From: Stentor roeselii
Taxonomy: Eukaryota > Ciliophora > Heterotrichea > Heterotrichida > Stentoridae
Length of the DNA: 62,125 nucleotides
Reading direction: 5' to 3'
Assembly (NCBI GenBank): GCA_006503475.1
Contig: RSEH01000273.1
Span: 1-62,125, forward strand
Shown here: positions 56,723 through 62,125 of the stretch, in pieces
How the letters are laid out: every line of letters begins with the position of its first letter
How positions within the stretch are numbered: the stretch's first letter is position 1
Position numbers and translations under genes: made by a program
The notes under the pieces: generated by a model
What the model was told of the DNA's origin: nothing
What the model saw: the letters and a program-made list of their open reading frames with translations, nothing else
Databases searched by the model: none

Positions 56723-59700
56723 CTATTCAGTGATTTTAGAAGTGCTTCCTCCCTCACGTTTTCCTTTATTCCAAGTTCCTTTGATACTTTTAATCTGATT
56801 TTTTTTCTTATCAAACCAAGTATAAACACCTTCTCCATGTTGCTGCCCATCGACCCATCCTCCTTTATAATGTTTCCCATCTGGCCAGAAGAACTCTCCG
56901 AATCCTTGTTTAATATCCTGAAAGTATTCCCCAACATATTTCCTTCCATCTTGCCACCTAAACTCTCCCATTCCATGAAGTTTTCCATTTTCCCACTCTC
57001 CAACATATATCTTCCCAATCTTCCACCTGCATTCACCTTTGCCATTTTGTATGCCATTTTCAAATCTCCCTTTATAAACAGTCCCATCAGGCATTAAAAG
57101 TCTTCCTTCTCCCTGCTTGACGCCATTTTCAAAGCTTCCATCATAACGAGTGCCATCAGGTAACTTTTCACAACCAACTCCAGAAGGAAGTCCATTTTTG
57201 AACTCTCCTTCATAGACCTTTCCATTAGCAAAAGTCATTTTTCCAATACCTGTAAGTTCATCTTCCTGAATCATTCCTTCATAAACGTCTCCATTTTCAA
57301 ATACAATCTTTCCAGATCCATGCATTTTTCCAAGTTTCCAGTCGCCGACGTACTTTTTGCAGTTTGGAATTTCTAAATTTCCTTTTCCATGAAACTTAAA
57401 CTTGACGAATTCGCCGACGTAAACAGTGCCGTCAGATTTAGACATTTTTCCATATCCTGAAAGTTCTCCTTGAGAAAAGTTGCCTTCGAAAACGGATCCA
57501 TCAGGTCGTGTTTCAACACCTTTTCCTTCAGGTAGTCCATCTTTGAAGTTACCAGAATAGGACTTTCCATCAGAGTACTTCATGACGCCTTGTCCATGAA
57601 TTTGATTTTGACTGAACATGCCTTCATATTTGTTTCCATTTTCCATGAGTAGCTTTCCTGTTCCATGCATTAAATTTTTCTGCCATTCTCCGTCGTACTC
57701 TCTTCCTGAGTCCCATTTGAACTCACCGACGCCGTCAAACATGTCATCAAGAAAGTCTCCGAAATAAGTTCCACTTTTAGTGATAAGTCTTCCTTCTCCA
57801 TGTTTTTTTCCAGATTTGAATCCTCCTTCATAGATGATTCCATTTTCAGTTAACTTGCCCTGACCGTCTCTTTCACCATTTTTGAACTCGCCTTCAAAGA
57901 CTGACCCGTCAGGACAAGTTTCGACGATAAAGCCATCAGGAAGGCCATTGTTGAAAGACCCGACCAAGACTCTTCCATCGAAGGTTTTCAAAGACCCCTG
58001 GCCAGAGAGTGTTCCATTTGAGACTTCTCCTTCATAAAGGCCGAGACTTGTCTGACTGACGATTTTTTGCTGCAGGTTTCCTTTTGTCCAGAAACAAGTG
58101 ACTTTAGACCCGTCATTCAAAAGCATCTCGCCTTGTCCTTCAAGTAAGTTGTCAATGTAATTAGCGTGAATAGTGCAAGTTGAAGTGGTGATGATGCACT
58201 TGCCTTGTTTTTTTCCGTTGATGTAGGTGGTTTCGACGATTGAGTTATCTGGAAGCAGCTCTTTTCCTGCCCCGTTGGGCAAGTTTTCTTCGAATTGCCC
58301 TTCGAACCAGGTACCATCTGGTCTTTCTAGTCTTCCAGGACCGTGTCGGAAGCCGTTCATGAAGACGCCTTTGAATTTTTCACCTGAAGTGAAAACTTCA
58401 ACACACAAGCCGGTGGGCAAGCCTGAGTCGAACTCTCCTGTAATCACTGAGTCTTTTCGTTGCCAACTGCCAGAGCCGTGCTTTACACCCTTCCTGAACA
58501 GTCCTTGATAGACTCCTTCACTTGATTTTTCGGTCCCTTCTCCTGAAAGTTTTCCGCGCTTGAAGCACCCACGAAGCTCAAAAAAATCCTTTTTTGAAAT
58601 TTTTCCATTTTTCTCTTGAAAAACTTTTAAACACCCTTCTCCTGAAAATTTATTCTTACTGAAAAGACCTGAATATTCAAACTTGTCAGTTTTAAGAAGA
58701 CCTTCTCCATCTTTCATTCCATTTTTAAAGTTTCCAGTATAGATTTCATTTCCTTGCACATAAGTTCCTTTTCCATTAATCTGATCTTCTTCGAAATTTC
58801 CTTCAAATCGATAATTAGGTGCGACAAGTCTTCCCCAGCCATGTCTTTTTCCATCCAAAAAATTTCCTTCAAAGTGTTCCTGTCCCCTGACAAGTACTCC
58901 TTTTCCACAAATTTTATCATTAACAAAATTTCCTTCGAATTGAAATTCCGCAGTGATCATTTTTCCATCTCCATGTTTAAGTCCATTATAAAAATTTCCT
59001 TCATATCTTTCCCCGTTCTGAACAAGTACGCCTTTTCCATGAAACTTGTCATTTGCGAATTGCCCTTCAAAGGTAAAGCCAGGATATTTCAGCACCCCGA
59101 GGCCGTGCTTGAGTCCTTTCAAGAAATCGCCTTCGTATTCTTTATCATCCCAGCGAATGCGGCCCTTTCCTTGCATCTGATCTGTTTGAAACAAGCCCTC
59201 ATATTCAAATTTCGGAGTTTTCAGCAGTCCTCTGCCTTCTTTCATTGAATTCATGAATTCGCCTTCGTAGAAGTTGTCCTGCCACGAAAGCTGCCCTTTG
59301 CCGTGGATAAGATTCTTGCTGAACTGACCTTGGTACTCGAAGTTAGAAGTTTTTAAATGACCTGAACCGTCTTTCATCCCGTTTTTGAAATCGCCTTCGT
59401 AAACTGCACCGGTTTTTAAGGTTTCTTTACCCTTGCCGTGGAGAAGACCGTCGAGAAATTGACCTTCGAGTAACTCGCCTTGCGCGTTTTGGAAGATGCC
59501 TGAACCTGTGATTTTGCAGTTTTCGATCTCGCCTTTGTAGTGGCCGCCGTCACGCATTTCTAGGAAACCTTCACCGTGCATCACTCCTTTTTCGAAGAGT
59601 CCGGTGTATCTTAAACGCTGGCCTTTCGGCCAGGTGTAGATTCCAGAACCGTGTTGTAGTCCTTGTTTCCAGGTTCCAGTGTATACACTGCCATCAACCC

Positions 59701-60196
59701 AGATCATTCTTCCATTGCCTTCTCTTAAGTCATCTACAAAGAATCCGGTAAATTTAGAACCGTCTCTTCCTAGTTCAAGTCCAAATCCATGCCTGACTAC
59801 CCTGGCGACATCCCATTCTCCCTCATACAAAACACCTCCAGGAAGCACAACACACGAAAAAAACTCTCCTCCCGTATCCTCTCCTTTCTCAACCCTCTCA
59901 AGATTCCTTTCAATCTCCTTAATAACAGCACTTTCCTTCTCAGCAATCGAAACTTTGCTAAACTGAAAAGGCAGCCTGGCTTTAACCGGGCTACTTTTAT
60001 TACTTCTAAACTCCTGCAATAACGGGATGATTTTTTTCCTAATCAAATAACTTTTCGCTGCAGTTTGCAACAAAATCTGAGTTTCATAAGTGACAAGAAG
60101 ACAAGGAATATCTTCAGACTGCATACTTTTAATCTTCGGGACCATATAATCGCTAGATTCTTGTTCATAGTGCATGCATGAGCAGGTGTCTCCCAT
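56723..60196 (-). CDS. Giant MORN-repeat protein with an acylation-type N-terminus
   Basis: 1,157 residues in one exon. From about residue 125 nearly to the end it is an array of roughly forty MORN repeats of about 23 residues (pattern YEGxFxNGxxHGxGxL, for example YTGTWKQGLQHGSGIY and YKGGWVDGQQHGEGVY). The first residues MGDTCSC offer glycine-2 for myristoylation and cysteines 5 and 7 for palmitoylation, so it is probably membrane-bound. A short helical domain (QILLQTAAKSYLIRKKIIPLLQEF) with IQ-like character precedes the array. Such proteins scaffold lipid-cortex contacts. The middle (about 520-760) repeats are more divergent. The ATG is 8 nt downstream of the bL20m stop, tandem on the minus strand. 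Confidence 0.95.
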   Translation of the reverse strand: MGDTCSCMHYEQESSDYMVPKIKSMQSEDIPCLLVTYETQILLQTAAKSYLIRKKIIPLLQEFRSNKSSPVKARLPFQFSKVSIAEKESAVIKEIERNLERVEKGEDTGGEFFSCVVLPGGVLYEGEWDVARVVRHGFGLELGRDGSKFTGFFVDDLREGNGRMIWVDGSVYTGTWKQGLQHGSGIYTWPKGQRLRYTGLFEKGVMHGEGFLEMRDGGHYKGEIENCKITGSGIFQNAQGELLEGQFLDGLLHGKGKETLKTGAVYEGDFKNGMKDGSGHLKTSNFEYQGQFSKNLIHGKGQLSWQDNFYEGEFMNSMKEGRGLLKTPKFEYEGLFQTDQMQGKGRIRWDDKEYEGDFLKGLKHGLGVLKYPGFTFEGQFANDKFHGKGVLVQNGERYEGNFYNGLKHGDGKMITAEFQFEGNFVNDKICGKGVLVRGQEHFEGNFLDGKRHGWGRLVAPNYRFEGNFEEDQINGKGTYVQGNEIYTGNFKNGMKDGEGLLKTDKFEYSGLFSKNKFSGEGCLKVFQEKNGKISKKDFFELRGCFKRGKLSGEGTEKSSEGVYQGLFRKGVKHGSGSWQRKDSVITGEFDSGLPTGLCVEVFTSGEKFKGVFMNGFRHGPGRLERPDGTWFEGQFEENLPNGAGKELLPDNSIVETTYINGKKQGKCIITTSTCTIHANYIDNLLEGQGEMLLNDGSKVTCFWTKGNLQQKIVSQTSLGLYEGEVSNGTLSGQGSLKTFDGRVLVGSFNNGLPDGFIVETCPDGSVFEGEFKNGERDGQGKLTENGIIYEGGFKSGKKHGEGRLITKSGTYFGDFLDDMFDGVGEFKWDSGREYDGEWQKNLMHGTGKLLMENGNKYEGMFSQNQIHGQGVMKYSDGKSYSGNFKDGLPEGKGVETRPDGSVFEGNFSQGELSGYGKMSKSDGTVYVGEFVKFKFHGKGNLEIPNCKKYVGDWKLGKMHGSGKIVFENGDVYEGMIQEDELTGIGKMTFANGKVYEGEFKNGLPSGVGCEKLPDGTRYDGSFENGVKQGEGRLLMPDGTVYKGRFENGIQNGKGECRWKIGKIYVGEWENGKLHGMGEFRWQDGRKYVGEYFQDIKQGFGEFFWPDGKHYKGGWVDGQQHGEGVYTWFDKKKNQIKSIKGTWNKGKREGGSTSKITE

Positions 60197-60204
60197 TTTA
60201 CTAC

Positions 60205-60795
60205 TTATTTAGCCCAGAAGTCATCATTGTCCCAGTCACTTTCCCAGATGTTGTTATTCTTGAGTTTTTCGACTGCTTCAGCTGAAGGTCGAATGGGTTT
60301 CGAAGTTGGAGGCAAAATACCTTCGGTCCATTTAAACTCTTTTTCTCTCATCGCTTCAATCTGAGACTCCTCGCTCGGCCTGGGACTGCCTGGCATGGAG
60401 ACGAGTCCTCTTTCGACTGCAGAGGCGAACGACGACAAGTCTCTTACCCGGTCTTCAACGCTGAGACCTGTTTGAAGTTTGACCTCGTCGACGATTGCTT
60501 TGAATGAATAAGGCTCGTTTATCGCCAAATCACTTAAAATTTTTCGGTCAAGGTTCAGGTTTGAATGAGTGAGGCCGTAAACAAATCGGGAATAAGGCAT
60601 GTTGTGCTCTCGAACTGCTGCGTTTATTGAAAGAATCCATGTTTTACGCATGTCACGCTTTTTCAGCTTACGCTCGCGGTAAGCCATTTGAAGAGCTCGG
60701 TCTACTCGAGGGGCAGCTACGGAAATACAGTTCTTCCCTTTGCCGTAAAAGCCTTTGGCCAGTCGGAAGATCTTTTTGTAGCTGAAAGAAGTCAT
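60205..60795 (-). CDS. Mitochondrial large-subunit ribosomal protein bL20m
   Basis: With the ATG at 60795 (MTSFSYKKIFRLAKGFYGKG) it has 196 residues. The longer frame to 60879 would use a non-ATG or distant start. The core YKKIFRLAKGFYGKGKN...APRVDRALQMAYRERKLKKRDMRKTWILSINAAVREHNMPYSRF and LDRKILSDLAINEP is bacterial-type bL20 throughout (R-K-R-D-F-R-x-L-W-I-x-R-I-N-A-A in bacteria). It binds 23S-type rRNA early in assembly. About 80 extra C-terminal residues (KFKWTEGI-like; PSAEAVEKLKN...DWDNDDFWAK) are a mitochondrial extension. No clear cleavable presequence is seen, as is common for basic mitoribosomal proteins. Confidence 0.9.
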   Translation of the reverse strand: MTSFSYKKIFRLAKGFYGKGKNCISVAAPRVDRALQMAYRERKLKKRDMRKTWILSINAAVREHNMPYSRFVYGLTHSNLNLDRKILSDLAINEPYSFKAIVDEVKLQTGLSVEDRVRDLSSFASAVERGLVSMPGSPRPSEESQIEAMREKEFKWTEGILPPTSKPIRPSAEAVEKLKNNNIWESDWDNDDFWAK

Positions 60796-60819
60796 TTTTA
60801 TGTTGGAAAGGAAGATATA

Positions 60820-61146
60820 ATGGAAAAGAGGGTGAATGGAAATAGGTCTTGTTTTAAATGTTTGGATTCGCAGGGACATGCGGCTGTTGAGACTTTTGAT
60901 TGCTCTTGTATTGAGGTTTGTTGTGAGAGTTATCTTGATACGAGTATTCAGCAGGAATTACTCACGCTTAGGGCTTTGGTTAATCAGGTTAATCAAAAGA
61001 TTAGTGTTAATGAAGAGATACTTGCGAGAAAAAGACTGGAAAATTTTGTTATTGGCGAAGCTATAAAGAGCTTCATGGATAGTCGAGAAGAAAGGAAGGT
61101 TAAAGAGTCTTCTTGTAGTTGTCTTGGAAAGTGTATTATTAGTTAA
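60820..61146 (+). CDS. Small protein with Cys-rich ends, unknown function
   Basis: 108 residues from the ATG at 60820; a longer in-frame ORF from 60688 would run antisense through bL20m and is not credible. The N-terminus (CFKCLDSQGH...CSCIEVCCESY) has CxxC and CxC pairs that could bind zinc or be acylated. The middle is a coiled coil (QQELLTLRALVNQVNQKISVNEEIL) and the C-terminus is SSCSCLGKCIIS. The CSCLGKC end suggests palmitoylation, as inference. Divergent from bL20m with 24 nt between start codons. Confidence 0.6.
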   Translation: MEKRVNGNRSCFKCLDSQGHAAVETFDCSCIEVCCESYLDTSIQQELLTLRALVNQVNQKISVNEEILARKRLENFVIGEAIKSFMDSREERKVKESSCSCLGKCIIS

Positions 61147-62125
61147 TTTTTAAATAGTTATTATTGGTCAGGAATGAAGATTTTGAAAAAGATAGAGAAA
61201 GTTTGGAGAGTTATGTGAAATTTCAGCAATTTTAAATTATAAGAAGGTTTTATTTACTGTAATAAACTATTCAAATAGCAGGTTTTATAGCTACTAGGAA
61301 AGTGAGAAGGTAAAATATTAAGATTTGTAAATAATTTTTTCATAAAACTTGAACCAAATCATTTTTTATCAAGAAAGAGTAGGTAATGGCTTTATTTATC
61401 AATAGATAAGTAATATAATTATTTTCACTTTAAGAGAAACCATGATTACTTCGGCTTTCTATAATAAAAATCATTTCTGAATTACTTACAAGTTGCAAAA
61501 TTTAAGAAAACCTAAAGACTTAGAAACTGAGGATGATTATGAGGTGACAAGTATTGGTTATACTTCATTAGTACCTTCTTGTAATTTAGATACTCATATT
61601 AATTAAAAACTACATAATTCACAACATCAGTTTAACAAATTTGATTCTGATCTTTGTTGTTGAACTAATTTAAAGGATGAATTTTATTACTTATTTTCGG
61701 AAAAAAAACTAGATGAAAATTCTTTTATTGAATCCTTCAAGACATGCATCTTTTTTATAATATGAATATGATTTATTGGATATAGATAATACATTTAATA
61801 TATCGTCTTCGTTCAAACACGAGATTGCACTTTCATGAAATGAAAAAATGAAGGCTTCTTGATCCTACTTAAAAAAATGTTTAATTATTTAATGTCAAAC
61901 AGAAACGATTCTTTTATTATTTAACTCTTCCATACGATATGGTTATAATGAGGAGGTTCAAAAGTCCTTGTGTTTATTTATAATCCTTTGAAATTTTTCA
62001 GATTATTATTCAATCATAATATTTTCCTCATCAAAAAGATTAAGATTCATTCATTCTGATAAAATTATTATAAAAAATCAAATCCTTCATCAAATATTTA
62101 CTTAAGAAAATTAGCAAATCCTCTA
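61147..62125. other. Non-genic right edge
   Basis: No intact reading frame. The region 61442..61915 may be an eroded gene (separate entry). The rest is AT-rich without recognisable structure. Confidence 0.55.
61442..61915 (+). pseudogene. Possible eroded gene, family unknown
   Basis: One plus-strand frame starting at the ATG at 61442 reads protein-like for about 150 codons between scattered stops: KLQNLRKPKDLETEDDYEV, LKDEFYYLFSEKKLDENS, EGFLILLKKMFNYLMSNRND. At least eight in-frame stops occur, and none coincides with a 15-nt GT...AG intron. It may be an old pseudogene, or chance in AT-rich DNA. I cannot name a family. Confidence 0.25.

Noticed and set aside
60688-60819. Upstream extension of the small Cys-rich gene
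   Set aside because: Runs antisense through the conserved bL20m coding sequence; the ATG at 60820 is better.
1-62125. tRNA, rRNA, CRISPR, transposon or virus-like genes
   Set aside because: I looked for B-box-like motifs, repeat-spacer arrays, transposase/integrase motifs and capsid or polymerase motifs and saw none that hold up.

Overview
This AT-rich window looks like macronuclear DNA of a heterotrich ciliate, most likely Stentor or a close relative. Three things support this. Long reading frames, one of 3,115 codons, contain no in-frame TAA, TAG or TGA, so the genetic code is standard; this argues against Blepharisma or Condylostoma. Genes are interrupted by introns of exactly 15 nt. Seven are placed here: all end in AG, all have A at intron position 10, six begin GTAA and one begins GTG. 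Many products are ciliary or protist-typical: MORN repeats, a sperm-tail PG-rich motif, a CIMIP2-like protein, a CNG-type K+ channel, a plasma-membrane Ca2+ ATPase and Cys-rich surface proteins. I see no viral, bacterial, transposon, CRISPR, rRNA or tRNA features.

Layout. Positions 1-23 kb are loose and look duplicated or decaying: a membrane-protein paralog cut by the left edge, whose partner lies at 17.1-19.4 kb; a tandem pair of VIT/vWA proteins; a kinase pseudogene whose intact relative is at 21.3-23.1 kb; an F-box protein; a three-exon Rab-like gene with degenerate GTP-binding motifs; a broken leishmanolysin-type gene; an inorganic pyrophosphatase; and a UBE2L-like E2. From 23.8 to 33.2 kb a single exon encodes a giant DUF6606/DUF3638/DUF3645 helicase-like ATPase. 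From 33.4 to 61.1 kb the genes are packed extremely tightly. Tandem neighbours are 3-50 nt apart, divergent start codons can be only 6, 7 or 24 nt apart, and two convergent genes share stop-codon bases.

There is no obvious operon-style pathway. Themes recur: ubiquitin/SCF parts (E2, Skp1-like, F-box), membrane traffic (Vti1-like SNARE, Snapin-like, LITAF, arrestin-like, Rab-like), Ca2+/K+ transport, cilia and cortex, and one mitochondrial ribosomal protein (bL20m).

The most interesting unlisted signals are compositional. Several genes are preceded by G-free stretches of 105-135 nt ending at the ATG. Long genes also show a saw-tooth, with A/C-ending codons drifting to T/G-ending codons and then resetting abruptly. 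Both were judged by eye and need computation. Where spliced gene models differ from plain ORFs, exon coordinates are given in the evidence.
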